Shown here: positions 44,640-53,814 of the stretch, in pieces
Layout: each line of letters opens with the position of its first letter
Numbering within the stretch: position 1 is the stretch's first letter
Source: Bacteroidota bacterium
Lineage (GTDB): Bacteria > Bacteroidota > Bacteroidia > Flavobacteriales > Flavobacteriaceae
Reading direction: 5' to 3'
Assembly: GCA_024279425.1 (NCBI GenBank)
Contig: JAJRRO010000032.1
Location: 62,001-126,000, forward strand
DNA: 64,000 nucleotides
Program-made: the position numbers and the translations under genes
Notes under the pieces: model-generated
The model's input: the letters and a program-made list of their open reading frames with translations, nothing else
The model's database searches: none
What the model was told of the DNA's origin: nothing

Positions 44640-46100
44640 ATGAGTCAAGAAATACGTCAACTTGAGCCAAGGGTTATTTGGAATAAATTTACCGACCTGA
44701 ATGAAGTACCGAGACCTTCGAAGAAAGAGGAAAGAGTTATCCAGTTTATGTTGGATTTTGGCAATTCCCTTGGTTTGGAGACCTTTTCAGATGCAGTGGG
44801 TAACGTCATTATTAGAAAACCCGCTACAGTGGGAATGGAGGGGCGAAAGAAGGTGACCCTACAATCACATTTAGATATGGTGCATCAAAAAAATGCCAAT
44901 ACCGATTTTGATTTTGATACAGAGGGAATCAAGATGTACGTCGAGGGCGATTGGGTAAAGGCCAAGGGAACCACTTTGGGTGCGGACAACGGTCTAGGGG
45001 TCGCCACCATTATGGCCCTTTTGGAAAGCAATGATATTCCACATCCTTTTTTAGAAGCCTTGTTCACTATTGACGAAGAAACGGGAATGACTGGAGCAAT
45101 GGGGCTCCAAGGAGGCATATTACAAGGGGAAATACTCTTGAATTTGGACACCGAAGAGGATGATGAGTTGGATATTGGTTGTGCCGGGGGAATAGACGTA
45201 ACAGCGACCAGAGACTATATTGAAGAGCTTACCACCGAAGATTATGTAGGCTGTTTACTAAGTGTGAAAGACTTACAGGGAGGGCATAGCGGTATAGATA
45301 TTCACAAAGGTTTCGGTAATGCCAATAAAATCATGAACCGATTGCTCTTCAATGGTATGGAAAAATATGGTATTCGGATCTCAGAAATTGATGGTGGTAG
45401 CTTGCGTAATGCGATACCTCGTGAAAGTTTTTCAAAAATTGCCATAAAGGGTTCGAGTAAGACGAAATTTGAATCTGACTTTGCAGAGTGGACGTCCCTC
45501 ATAAAACCTGAACTTTCTGTGCATGAGCCTGACTTGTCCATTTCCTTGGATTGGATCGACCTGCCTTCCAAAGTGATGCAAAAAGATGCCCAAGAGCTAA
45601 TGGTAAAGGCAATTTATGCCGCCCACAATGGTGTATATGCGATGAGTGCCTCCATCCCTGATTTGGTGGAAACCTCAAATAATGTTGCCAGGGTGGAAGT
45701 GAAAAACGGAGCGCTAATAATTGGCTGTCTGACCCGTTCCTCGGTAAACTCCGCAAAAATGGACTTGGCAAATGCCCTAAAATCCGTTTTTGAGTTGGGT
45801 GGTTGTGAAGTTGTATTTGATGGGTCTTATCCAGGATGGAATCCGAACCCCGATTCGGTTATATTGAAAGTACTTGAAAATAAATATGAAACACTTTTCA
45901 ATGCAAAGGCACATGTGGCAGCGTGCCACGCAGGCTTGGAATGTGGTATTCTGGGTCAAAATTATCCTGATATGGATATGATCAGCTTTGGCCCCACAAT
46001 CAAAGGGGCACATTCACCTGATGAAAGGGTCAGTATTTCATCAGTCCAGAAATTTTGGAATTTCGTTTTGGAAATTTTGAAGGATATACCCAAAAAGTAA
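44640..46100 (+). CDS. pepD: M20-family aminoacyl-histidine dipeptidase
   Basis: A 486-residue cytoplasmic di-zinc peptidase. Metal and catalytic motifs are SHLDMVHQK, LGADNGLGV, IDEETGMTGA, LNLDTEEDD and GGHSGIDIHKG, the usual PepD order. It hydrolyses Xaa-His dipeptides. The ATG at 44640 is preferred to a codon 12 upstream, which would overlap the divergent gene's leader. Confidence 0.94.
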   Translation: MSQEIRQLEPRVIWNKFTDLNEVPRPSKKEERVIQFMLDFGNSLGLETFSDAVGNVIIRKPATVGMEGRKKVTLQSHLDMVHQKNANTDFDFDTEGIKMYVEGDWVKAKGTTLGADNGLGVATIMALLESNDIPHPFLEALFTIDEETGMTGAMGLQGGILQGEILLNLDTEEDDELDIGCAGGIDVTATRDYIEELTTEDYVGCLLSVKDLQGGHSGIDIHKGFGNANKIMNRLLFNGMEKYGIRISEIDGGSLRNAIPRESFSKIAIKGSSKTKFESDFAEWTSLIKPELSVHEPDLSISLDWIDLPSKVMQKDAQELMVKAIYAAHNGVYAMSASIPDLVETSNNVARVEVKNGALIIGCLTRSSVNSAKMDLANALKSVFELGGCEVVFDGSYPGWNPNPDSVILKVLENKYETLFNAKAHVAACHAGLECGILGQNYPDMDMISFGPTIKGAHSPDERVSISSVQKFWNFVLEILKDIPKK

Positions 46101-46198
46101 CACTATTGCTGCGGGAGAAACCTAGGGGAATTAATGGAAAATTGTACCTCATCTGCCTAAAAATCACTAACTTTAAGAGAATTGCTAAATAAATAGTT

Positions 46199-46672
46199 AT
46201 GGGTATTAAGAGTTTTCAAGGTGTGAGAAAGAACCAACAGCCGACCGAGGATATTCCTTTTAAAGTAAGTGATTTCATGACTAAGGATTTAATCACTTTT
46301 AGACCTGAACAATCTATGGAAGAGGTAGTAGACTCATTGATTAATCATAAGATTTCTGGTGGCCCAGTTGTAAATGATAAAAATGAATTGATCGGGATAA
46401 TTTCTGAAGGGGATTGTATAAAACATATTAGCGATAGTAGGTACTATAATATGCCTATGGAAGATGATAGGATTGAAAACTGTATGGTCAAAAATGTTGA
46501 AACCATTGATGGTGACATGAATATTTTTGATGCCGCGAATAAGTTTTTGAATGACAAACGACGACGTTTTCCCATTGTAAAAGACGGTAAATTGGTAGGT
46601 CAAATTTCGCAAAAGGACATTCTTAAGGCAACCATAAAGATGAAGTCCCAAAATTGGAAAAAAAATCATTGA
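46199..46672 (+). CDS. CBS-domain pair protein
   Basis: A 157-residue protein with two CBS domains (VSDFMTKDLITF at residue 23 and ENCMVKNVETID at 94) and no other domain. CBS pairs bind adenine nucleotides and sense energy state. The middle has GGPVVNDKNELIGIISEGD. The short basic N-terminal stretch is unstructured. It ends before a strong bidirectional palindrome terminator. Its target is unknown. Confidence 0.9.
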   Translation: MGIKSFQGVRKNQQPTEDIPFKVSDFMTKDLITFRPEQSMEEVVDSLINHKISGGPVVNDKNELIGIISEGDCIKHISDSRYYNMPMEDDRIENCMVKNVETIDGDMNIFDAANKFLNDKRRRFPIVKDGKLVGQISQKDILKATIKMKSQNWKKNH

Positions 46673-46686
46673 AATTTTAATCAACA

Positions 46687-46730
46687 AAAAAAGCCCTGAC
46701 CCCGATAGCTATCGGGGTCAGGGCTTTTTT
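46687..46730. terminator. perfect 44-nt palindromic bidirectional terminator
   Basis: AAAAAAGCCCTGACCCCGATAG is exactly repeated in reverse complement around 46708/46709. Runs of A on the left and T on the right flank a 16-bp GC-rich stem, so it works for the plus-strand CBS gene and the convergent minus-strand PPIase gene. Confidence 0.95.
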
Positions 46731-46749
46731 CTATGCTTTGAATTGTAAA

Positions 46750-47907
46750 CTATTGGGCAATACCCGTAATCTCTACATCAAAAATTAAAGTTGCATTTGG
46801 GGGAATAGGACCACCACCTTGTTCGCCGTACCCTAAATGTGGGGGGATGAACAAGCGTGCCTTATCACCGACCTTCATGGTCAAAATACCTTCTTTAAAT
46901 CCGGCTATCATTCTAGCATCGGGACTGTATTGCATGGGCATAGGGCTATAGCGCCCCGCTTGTTTTCTGCTTTCATCAAATTTATTGAACTTTTTTGCAA
47001 TATCTTCTTTGTTGCTGTCGAAGAGGTTTCCATCTTCCAGATACCCGGCATAGAAGACGGTTATTTTTTGCCCAATCTTTGGTCGTTCTCCAGTTCCTTC
47101 AGTCAGACTAAGAATTTTAAGGCCTGAGGGAAGCTCCTTGGCTTTCTTTTTAGTTTCTTCCAATTCTGAAACAAATTCTGGGAGCATTTTTTCGAAGGCT
47201 TCTTGTCTTGCTTTTTTTTCTTTTTCCAACGCAGCTAGTCTTTCTTCCTCGCCGGCAAAGTAATCCGTCATTATCTGAACTGCATCGAATTTCCTGGCCT
47301 CTTTGCCATTTCTGATAATTTCCACAGTATTCATTACAACATCGACAACTGGCTTATCTTTTTGCGGAGCTTGTGATGTTGTAACATTGGCAATGGAATC
47401 AAGAACATCCAACCCTTTCAATATTTCGCCAAAAACAGTATGTCTTCCATTTAAAAATGGAGTCTCCTTATGAGTGATAAAAAACTGGCTTCCGTTTGTA
47501 ACAGGGCCAGAGTTTGCCATTGATAGAATCCCTGACTTATGATGGGTCAACGAATCGTTGAATTCATCCTTGAATTTGTATCCTGGACTACCTGTACCTG
47601 TACCTGTTGGATCCCCACCCTGAATCATAAAACCCTTAATGACCCTATGAAAGATAATTCCATCAAAGTATTTTTTACCCTTATACTGCTCACTTACAAA
47701 CGGACTGTCTCCTTCAGCCAAGGAAATAAAGCTTGCCACGGTAATAGGTGTTTTGATATGTTCTAATTTAACGATAATATCACCTTTGCTGGTTTTAATA
47801 TCCGCAAAGACACCATCACCCAAATCGGGGTGCTTGCTCGATTTACAACTGGCCAAGGCAAGGGTAACGGTCAATAGTAATAGATGTATTTTTTTCATTT
47901 TTTTCAT
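46750..47907 (-). CDS. dual-family peptidyl-prolyl isomerase: cyclophilin plus FKBP, lipoprotein
   Basis: A 385-residue lipoprotein (lipobox LALASCKS). Residues about 30-210 are a cyclophilin (IIFHRVIKGFMIQGGD, GSQFFITHKETPFLNGRHTVFG), then a charged coiled linker, then an FKBP domain at about 275-385 (TVFYAGYLEDGNLFDS, LGYGEQGGGPIPPNATLIFDVE). Both should isomerise prolyl bonds of envelope proteins. Fusions of this order are known in Flavobacteria. Start is ambiguous between ATG at 47907 and 47898. The stop of gldI lies right upstream. Confidence 0.9.
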   Translation of the reverse strand: MKKMKKIHLLLLTVTLALASCKSSKHPDLGDGVFADIKTSKGDIIVKLEHIKTPITVASFISLAEGDSPFVSEQYKGKKYFDGIIFHRVIKGFMIQGGDPTGTGTGSPGYKFKDEFNDSLTHHKSGILSMANSGPVTNGSQFFITHKETPFLNGRHTVFGEILKGLDVLDSIANVTTSQAPQKDKPVVDVVMNTVEIIRNGKEARKFDAVQIMTDYFAGEEERLAALEKEKKARQEAFEKMLPEFVSELEETKKKAKELPSGLKILSLTEGTGERPKIGQKITVFYAGYLEDGNLFDSNKEDIAKKFNKFDESRKQAGRYSPMPMQYSPDARMIAGFKEGILTMKVGDKARLFIPPHLGYGEQGGGPIPPNATLIFDVEITGIAQ

Positions 47908-47908
47908 T

Positions 47909-48457
47909 TTAATTTTGGATACTATCCTGATGTTTTTCAATTTTTAATAGGGTTATTGTTGATTGTATCGGAACATTGATTCCAATTTTGTTGTCATCAC
48001 CATGATAACCATAGGCCAATGATGAAGGAAATAAAAAAGTCGCTGTTTCATTTTCCTTAAGCAATTTAATACTGTTTCTTAGTCCGGGAAAAAGCTCTTG
48101 CTTATCTACTTTGTATTTTAAAACCCCAATGTCTTTATGGGAATAAATGGTATCATTTGTAAAACTTATGATATTATAGGTCAAGGTCACCAAGTCATCA
48201 GGTAGTGGCGTATAGGTACCCTCCTTATTTTTCTCCTCATAGTAATACCAAGCACCTGTAGAACTATGTTCATAATCATGTAAAGAATCCTTGGTAATGA
48301 TCTGGTTGATCATACTTTCTTCCAAAGCCAACAGTTTCTTACTGCGTTCAACTGAGGTATTGAAACTGCCTGACTTTACCTTGACAGGTCTTCGGGGTTC
48401 AGGCCCCCCACAACTTACCAATCCCAATACCAGCCCTATGATCAATATTTGTTTCAT
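47909..48457 (-). CDS. gldI: gliding motility-associated PPIase lipoprotein
   Basis: A 182-residue lipoprotein (lipobox GLVSCGG) with one FKBP-like domain from about residue 80 (TLTYNIISFTNDTIYS, FPGLRNSIKLLKENETATF, SSLAYGYHGDD). GldI supports gliding and type IX secretion in Flavobacterium johnsoniae as a folding catalyst; the same is inferred here. It overlaps nrnA by 4 bp (ATGA) and precedes the fusion PPIase, so three PPIase domains are encoded in a row. Confidence 0.9.
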   Translation of the reverse strand: MKQILIIGLVLGLVSCGGPEPRRPVKVKSGSFNTSVERSKKLLALEESMINQIITKDSLHDYEHSSTGAWYYYEEKNKEGTYTPLPDDLVTLTYNIISFTNDTIYSHKDIGVLKYKVDKQELFPGLRNSIKLLKENETATFLFPSSLAYGYHGDDNKIGINVPIQSTITLLKIEKHQDSIQN

Positions 48458-49470
48458 GAATTCAGTTCTTCTTTGTAATCCTTTAAAAGAGCAACGAAGT
48501 GTTTAGCTGTTTCTTTGAGTGAAATATCGCTTCTTCCTCCAGCAGCATTGGTATGGCCACCTCCATTGAAGTGTTTTCTAGCAAATTCATTTACTGAAAA
48601 ATCACCTTCAGACCGGAAAGATATCTTAATAATCGCTTCTTCTTTATTCTCAATGAAAATTACAGCAAAATTGATTCCCATTAAGGTAAGTCCGTAGTTC
48701 ACAAAGCCTTCTGTGTCACCTTTTTGAAAGTTATTGGCATCAAGCTCACCTTGACTTAAAGTGATGTAAGCCGTATTATATTCTTCCAAAATCACCATGT
48801 TCTTAAGGGCACAGCCCAAAAGATGTAATCTGCTTGGCGTATTGGTGTCATAAACAAGGTTGTGTATTTTGGTGTCTTCAGCTCCTTTTTCAATCAGTTG
48901 GGCGACCACTTTATGGGTTCTACTCGTTGTTGATGAATATTTGAACGAACCGGTATCGGTCATTATCCCTGTATAAAGGCAATCTGCCATTTTTGGTGTA
49001 ATCCTATCAGTATCACTTAAAACCTCCAAGAAATTATAGACCATTTCACAGGTAGAACTCATGGTAACATCAGAATATGTGATATGTGCATAATCTGAAG
49101 GGGCTTGGTGATGATCGATCATTATAAACTCTGCCGATGCTTCTTCCAAGGCGGGTCCCATTTGTCCAATACGTCCAAGGTGATTAAAGTCCAAGGTGAA
49201 TATTAAAGAAGCTTGCTTTATTTTTTCCTTGGCTTGGGAATTTTCTTTTTCAAAGTTTAGAATATACTCGTTTCCTGGCATCCATTTAAGGAATTTGGGA
49301 TAATCATTGGGTGAGATAATAAAGACATCATGCTCCTTATTCTTAAGATAATGCCATAATGCCAATGTTGAACCAATGGCATCACCATCTGGATTTTTAT
49401 GGGGAACAATGACAATTTTCTGTGGTTTGGAAAGCAGTTTCTTTACTGCATTTATCTCCTCTAAATTCAT
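48454..49470 (-). CDS. nrnA: DHH-family oligoribonuclease/pAp phosphatase
   Basis: A 338-residue cytoplasmic phosphodiesterase. The DHH motif is IMIDHHQAPSDYA, with upstream PHKNPDGDAIGSTLAL and TLDFNHLGRIG; the DHHA1 domain ends GGGHTNAAGGRSD. It degrades nanoRNA and 3'-phosphoadenosine 5'-phosphate. A TATCTTTG box lies within six bases of the ATG, so the mRNA may be leaderless. The next gene gldI overlaps by 4 bp. Confidence 0.92.
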   Translation of the reverse strand: MNLEEINAVKKLLSKPQKIVIVPHKNPDGDAIGSTLALWHYLKNKEHDVFIISPNDYPKFLKWMPGNEYILNFEKENSQAKEKIKQASLIFTLDFNHLGRIGQMGPALEEASAEFIMIDHHQAPSDYAHITYSDVTMSSTCEMVYNFLEVLSDTDRITPKMADCLYTGIMTDTGSFKYSSTTSRTHKVVAQLIEKGAEDTKIHNLVYDTNTPSRLHLLGCALKNMVILEEYNTAYITLSQGELDANNFQKGDTEGFVNYGLTLMGINFAVIFIENKEEAIIKISFRSEGDFSVNEFARKHFNGGGHTNAAGGRSDISLKETAKHFVALLKDYKEELNS

Positions 49471-49475
49471 GCGCG

Positions 49476-49483
49476 CAAAGATA
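49476..49483 (-). promoter_or_regulatory. -7 promoter box of nrnA-gldI
   Basis: The minus strand reads TATCTTTG, six bases before the ATG at 49470. The transcription start would fall at or next to the start codon. Confidence 0.55.
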
Positions 49484-49546
49484 GTGATATACAGTAGACT
49501 ATCATCATAAAAGGCTATTTTTACCTGACGTTCTCAACTTTTAAAA

Positions 49547-50575
49547 ATGAAAAAATATTTTTTTCTTTCCATTGGTATACTTTTTTTATTCGCATGTAAA
49601 ACGGACAAAAACAAGATTTTAAATCATAATGGAGATAGTCGATTCGTCATTGCTTTTGGGTCCTGTAACAAGCATGATGTCAGTAATCTTCTTTGGGATG
49701 ATATTTTGGACGTGAATCCTGATGTTTGGGTCTGGGGAGGTGATATTATTTATGCAGATACAGATGATATGAAGATAATGAGCGGTATGTACGATGCGCA
49801 AAACCAGGTTGAAGGTTATAGAATGCTTAGAAGTAAAGTTCAGGTAGTTGGCACTTGGGACGACCATGATTATGGATTGAACGATGGCGGGGTTGAATTC
49901 CATGCCAAAAAAGAGAGTCAGCAAATGTTATTGGATTTTTTGGGAGTCGCCAAAGATGACCCAAGAAGAAAACAGGAGGGTGTCTATGCATCGCATGACT
50001 ATGATCTGCCAATGGGAAAGGTAAAAATAATTACATTGGACACCCGCTATTTTAGAACTGCATTAACTCCTGATACACTGACAAAAAAAAGAAATAAACC
50101 CAATATATATGGTCAGGGGACCATGCTCGGGGCAAAGCAGTGGGATTGGCTCCAAGATGAATTGAATACTTCAAAGGCCGATTTTAACCTGATAGTGAGC
50201 AGCGTACAATTTTTATCGAATAAACATGGATTTGAATGTTGGGGGAACTTTCCACACGAAGTTGATAAACTAAAGCAAACTATCGTGAAATCCAAGGCCG
50301 AGGGTGTAATGGTTTTGTCAGGTGACCGACATATTTCAGAATTCTCGAAAACAAGGATTGATGGACTTGCTTATCCTTTGATTGATTTTACCAGTAGCGG
50401 ACTTACCCATGTATATTCTGATTTTAGTGGAGAAGAGAACCCGTATCGTGAAGGTGATGTCGTCTTCGAAAAGAGCTTCGGGCTGATCAGCATTGATTTG
50501 CCATCAAAAGAAGTGCAATTTAAGATTATGGGTAACCGGGGTAAGGTGTTGGGCGAAATGCAACAATCTTATTAA
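49547..50575 (+). CDS. PhoD-like metallophosphoesterase lipoprotein
   Basis: A 342-residue lipoprotein (lipobox FLFACKT). Phosphoesterase motifs are AFGSCNKHDVS, VWGGDIIYADTDD, GTWDDHDYGLND and VLSGDRHISEFS, matching alkaline phosphatase D type. It hydrolyses phosphate mono- or diesters outside the cytoplasm. No export-coupled partner is adjacent. Head-to-head with nrnA. Confidence 0.9.
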   Translation: MKKYFFLSIGILFLFACKTDKNKILNHNGDSRFVIAFGSCNKHDVSNLLWDDILDVNPDVWVWGGDIIYADTDDMKIMSGMYDAQNQVEGYRMLRSKVQVVGTWDDHDYGLNDGGVEFHAKKESQQMLLDFLGVAKDDPRRKQEGVYASHDYDLPMGKVKIITLDTRYFRTALTPDTLTKKRNKPNIYGQGTMLGAKQWDWLQDELNTSKADFNLIVSSVQFLSNKHGFECWGNFPHEVDKLKQTIVKSKAEGVMVLSGDRHISEFSKTRIDGLAYPLIDFTSSGLTHVYSDFSGEENPYREGDVVFEKSFGLISIDLPSKEVQFKIMGNRGKVLGEMQQSY

Positions 50576-50578
50576 GAC

Positions 50579-50608
50579 TTGCCGATTCGTCAATAAAACG
50601 TATTTTTG
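50579..50608 (+). promoter_or_regulatory. promoter of ndk (TTG ... TAnnTTTG)
   Basis: TTG at 50579-50581 and TATTTTTG at 50601-50608, spaced 19 bp, match the Bacteroidota consensus. The ATG of ndk is 18 bp beyond. Confidence 0.7.
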
Positions 50609-50626
50609 CGCAAAATTTAATAGATT

Positions 50627-51043
50627 ATGACAAACAGAACTTTTACGATGATTAAGCCCGACGCTGTTGCAAATGGGCATATTGGAGCTATATTAGAGAA
50701 GGTGACTTCTGCCGGTTTCAAAATCGTAGCCATGAAATATACTCAATTGAGTAGAAGGGATGCCGAAAAGTTTTATGCCATACACAAAGAGCGTCCATTT
50801 TATGGCGAATTGGTACAATTTATGACACGAGGACCAATTGTTTCTGCCATTTTGGAAAAAGATAATGCCGTAGATGATTTTAGGGCTTTGATCGGAGCCA
50901 CAAATCCTGCCGAAGCTGCGGAGGGAACTATTCGAAAATTATTTGCCACGAATATTTCCGAAAATGCAGTACACGGTTCTGACAGCGATGAAAATGCCGC
51001 TATCGAAGGTGCTTTTCATTTTTCTGGCAGGGAAATATACTAG
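50627..51043 (+). CDS. ndk: nucleoside diphosphate kinase
   Basis: A 138-residue enzyme exchanging gamma-phosphates among nucleotides. The N-terminus [11 protein letters not shown], the GDKPFYxELV-like [16 protein letters not shown] and the active-site His in [13 protein letters not shown] are all in place. It has a promoter of its own and a terminator after it, so it is monocistronic. Confidence 0.97.
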   Translation: MTNRTFTMIKPDAVANGHIGAILEKVTSAGFKIVAMKYTQLSRRDAEKFYAIHKERPFYGELVQFMTRGPIVSAILEKDNAVDDFRALIGATNPAEAAEGTIRKLFATNISENAVHGSDSDENAAIEGAFHFSGREIY

Positions 51044-51067
51044 ACCCAAGTTGTAGGTCAAAAATTG

Positions 51068-51098
51068 GACCTGTCAGGTTTTCATAACCTGACAGGTC
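51068..51098 (+). terminator. intrinsic terminator of ndk
   Basis: A 13-bp perfect stem GACCTGTCAGGTT with loop TTCAT, then CTTTTTC. It lies 24 bp beyond the ndk stop and may also serve the convergent DUF721 gene on the other strand through upstream A residues. Confidence 0.85.
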
Positions 51099-51125
51099 TT
51101 TTTCATTTGCGAGATACCAATTTTT

Positions 51126-51422
51126 CTAACGTAATACTATTTTTTTGATGAGGTCTTTTTTCAACCCCTCATTAAGCATATCGATGATTTTGGATTTACC
51201 AAGGCTTAATTCTTCCCGAAGCACTGAAGAAGATAAAGAAACATAAAGAACATCATTCCGTAATTCAACTGCTGTCGTATAATTATTGACGCCCTTGCCC
51301 ATCAGGTTTTCCCAAGCTTCACGAACTTTGACCTTATCAATACCCCTCTGTAGCTTGTTTTCTTGAATGAAATCTTGCAAGGCCTCACTTAAGGGAAGAT
51401 TATGATTTTTCCTTTTTGCCAT
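51126..51422 (-). CDS. DUF721 (DciA-like) protein
   Basis: A 98-residue small basic protein. The KH-like core reads VREAWENLMGKGVNNYTT and ends in VLREELSLGKSKIIDMLN. DciA proteins help load or control the replicative helicase DnaB in many bacteria that lack DnaC. This fits its place in a unit starting with recF. The start overlaps the stop of the lipocalin-like gene by one base. Confidence 0.86.
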   Translation of the reverse strand: MAKRKNHNLPLSEALQDFIQENKLQRGIDKVKVREAWENLMGKGVNNYTTAVELRNDVLYVSLSSSVLREELSLGKSKIIDMLNEGLKKDLIKKIVLR

Positions 51423-51841
51423 TATTCTTTCGCATTTATGGGTATAAATCTTTTGTATGTATAATTGACGCCTTCCTCATTGCTTACCGTAAACGAAACA
51501 TCATCTATTGATTCTATTTTTTCAACCCACTTACTAAGTTCATTCTCGTAGTGCATTTCAAATATGTTGTCCGTGGAAACTATGGTAAACGGCTCTGCAT
51601 CATTTGACGTATCATAAGTGCCATCAAATTGAGGGTATACCTTCTTTCTATAACCCGATAATTCCTTGATTTCGATATAATCAATGGTCGTACTTACCGT
51701 ATATGATTTAGTTTTACCATTGACCATGGTAACTTTATCAATTTCCCAATAACCATTTAAAAGCGCTATGTCCTCTTGGGATACTTCGTTTTTGCATCCG
51801 ACCAACAATAGAAAAACCCCCATGACTATTGCTCTTTCCAT
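51422..51841 (-). CDS. lipocalin-like lipoprotein
   Basis: A 139-residue lipoprotein (lipobox LLLVGCKN). After it comes the lipocalin-like start NGYWEIDKVTMVNGKTKSY and a run of beta strands. Such small proteins are common in Flavobacteria and their ligand is unknown. ATG at 51841 is preferred over a start far upstream inside recF; it overlaps recF's stop region by none (recF ends at 51843). Confidence 0.78.
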   Translation of the reverse strand: MERAIVMGVFLLLVGCKNEVSQEDIALLNGYWEIDKVTMVNGKTKSYTVSTTIDYIEIKELSGYRKKVYPQFDGTYDTSNDAEPFTIVSTDNIFEMHYENELSKWVEKIESIDDVSFTVSNEEGVNYTYKRFIPINAKE

Positions 51842-51842
51842 T

Positions 51843-52922
51843 TTACAATTTAAATATCTTATACGATTGATGTATTTTTTTAACGACATCCTCAGTGCGC
51901 TCGGCATGCGTGTCACTAATGAATATTTGTCCAAAATCCTCGTTGTCTACCATCTCAACGATTTGGGCCACCCTATGCTCATCCAATTTGTCAAAAATAT
52001 CATCCAATAGAAGTATAGGAGTGGTTTTTACCTGTTGTTTTATAAAATGGAATTGGGCAAACTTTAGTGCTATCAAGAACGATTTCTGTTGCCCTTGACT
52101 ACCGAATTTTTTGATGGGATGCCCTGTTATTTGAAAACTTAGGTCATCTTTATGTATGCCAACGTTTGTGTATTGTAACACCCGATCCCTTTCAACGCTT
52201 TTTGATAGCAGCGAAAGAAGATCGTCATGTAACAAACCGCTATCATAGCTAAGGGTTACCTCTTCATTCCCTCCTGAAATTGCTGCATATTGTTCCTTGA
52301 ATATGGGGGTGAATACTTCTATAAACTCCAAACGTTTCTTGAAAATTACAGAACCAAAATTGTGTAATTGTTCGTCATAAACAGAAAGTGTGGTGGCGTC
52401 AAAAGTATGGTTGGCCACAAAATATTTAAGCAGGGAATTACGCTGAACCAATACTCTATTATACTTGATCAAGCTTTGCAAATAGCTTTTGTCTGATTGT
52501 GAAATGACACCATCAATAAACTTTCTACGGGTATCACTTCCCTCAATAATCAAATCGCGATCGGCTGGCGAAATAATCACCAGAGGCAAAAGACCAATAT
52601 GATCCGATAGGCGTTCGTAAGCCTTACCATTGCGCTTAATGATTTTTTTCATGCCTTTCTTAAGGCTGCAGGCAATCTTTTCCTCCCTATCAAATTTTTC
52701 AAACTCACCATCGACGACAAAGAAATCCTCTCCATGTCTAATGTTTTGCGTCGCGACGGGGTTAAAATAACCTTTACCAAATGCAAGATGATAAATGGCA
52801 TCAAGAATATTCGTTTTTCCTATGCCATTAGGCCCTACAAAGCAATTGGTCTTGGTGTCGAACTCAAAATTCTCTGAGTCGAAATTCTTATAATTGATAA
52901 GGGATAACTTCTTGAGAAACAT
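51843..52922 (-). CDS. recF: DNA replication and repair protein RecF
   Basis: A 359-residue SMC-like ATPase that binds DNA gaps and helps RecR/RecO load RecA. Walker A is [16 protein letters not shown], the signature motif [17 protein letters not shown] and Walker [15 protein letters not shown]. Length is usual. It leads a unit with a lipoprotein and the DciA-like gene and is divergent from the TPR protein. Confidence 0.95.
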   Translation of the reverse strand: MFLKKLSLINYKNFDSENFEFDTKTNCFVGPNGIGKTNILDAIYHLAFGKGYFNPVATQNIRHGEDFFVVDGEFEKFDREEKIACSLKKGMKKIIKRNGKAYERLSDHIGLLPLVIISPADRDLIIEGSDTRRKFIDGVISQSDKSYLQSLIKYNRVLVQRNSLLKYFVANHTFDATTLSVYDEQLHNFGSVIFKKRLEFIEVFTPIFKEQYAAISGGNEEVTLSYDSGLLHDDLLSLLSKSVERDRVLQYTNVGIHKDDLSFQITGHPIKKFGSQGQQKSFLIALKFAQFHFIKQQVKTTPILLLDDIFDKLDEHRVAQIVEMVDNEDFGQIFISDTHAERTEDVVKKIHQSYKIFKL

Positions 52923-53018
52923 TGTAGGAATCGCTGTTTTTTTATTTCAATACACAAGCAACTTGCAAAATATCCAAAAATAACGAATAAATACCGCTTC
53001 GGATTTCAATAAAAACTT

Positions 53019-53026
53019 TATTTTTG
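53019..53026 (+). promoter_or_regulatory. -7 promoter box of the TPR/ribH genes
   Basis: TATTTTTG, 20 bp before the ATG at 53047. No TTG box at the expected spacing. Confidence 0.55.
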
Positions 53027-53046
53027 CGCGATTAATAAAATTACTG

Positions 53047-53814
53047 ATGGCAACATATAAAAAGCGTGGTTTTAAACCAAAAAATAAAGCTGAAGAGCAA
53101 AGATTTGATGAGAAGGAAAGTACTACAGCCGAGGTATTTAGCACCTTGAACGAAAGTGCATCGAAGACCGAGGAATGGGTATCTAAAAATCAAAACTATA
53201 TTTTGGGGGTCATTGGTGTAATCGCAGTGGCCGTTTTGGGTTTTTTGGCGTATAGCCAGTTTATTCTTAAACCTAAGAACGCTGAGGCCACCAACGAACT
53301 TTTATATCCTCAGCAATATTTTGAACAAGCCTTGCAAAATACAGCGGTAAAAGATTCACTTTATAATCTGGCATTGAATGGAGCTGAAGGTAAATATGGA
53401 TTTTTGGACATTATTGAAGAATACAAAGGGACCAAGGCAGCTAATTTGGCTAGCTACTCCGCCGGAATGGCTTATCTGGATATGCAAAAGTACGATGAGG
53501 CAATTGCCCATTTGGAAAATTTTTCTTCAGATGACGATATTTTGGGCGCCTTGGGAAAAGGTGGTCTAGGAGATGCATTTATGCAACTAGGGCAACCTGA
53601 AGATGCACTGGGATATTATGAGAGTGCCATAGCCCATAGCTTAAATGATTATACAACTCCAAAATTTCTTTATAAATCTGGAGTAACGGCTTTGGAGCTA
53701 AAACAAAATGAAAAAGCACTGAAATATTTCCAAAGGATAAAGGATGAGTTCTCATCTTCTGATGAGGCAAGCACAGTAGATGCATTTATTGGAATGGCTA
53801 AAAGTGGAAAGTAA
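53047..53814 (+). CDS. YfgM/TolA-binding-like membrane TPR protein
   Basis: A 255-residue protein with a charged basic N-terminus, one membrane segment at about residues 56-75 (ILGVIGVIAVAVLGFLAY) and TPR repeats from about 125 to the end (AIAHLENF, ALGYYESAI, ALKYFQRI). By topology the repeats face outside the cytoplasm. Family members are thought to assist envelope protein handling. Its stop overlaps ribH start (TAATG). Confidence 0.85.
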   Translation: MATYKKRGFKPKNKAEEQRFDEKESTTAEVFSTLNESASKTEEWVSKNQNYILGVIGVIAVAVLGFLAYSQFILKPKNAEATNELLYPQQYFEQALQNTAVKDSLYNLALNGAEGKYGFLDIIEEYKGTKAANLASYSAGMAYLDMQKYDEAIAHLENFSSDDDILGALGKGGLGDAFMQLGQPEDALGYYESAIAHSLNDYTTPKFLYKSGVTALELKQNEKALKYFQRIKDEFSSSDEASTVDAFIGMAKSGK

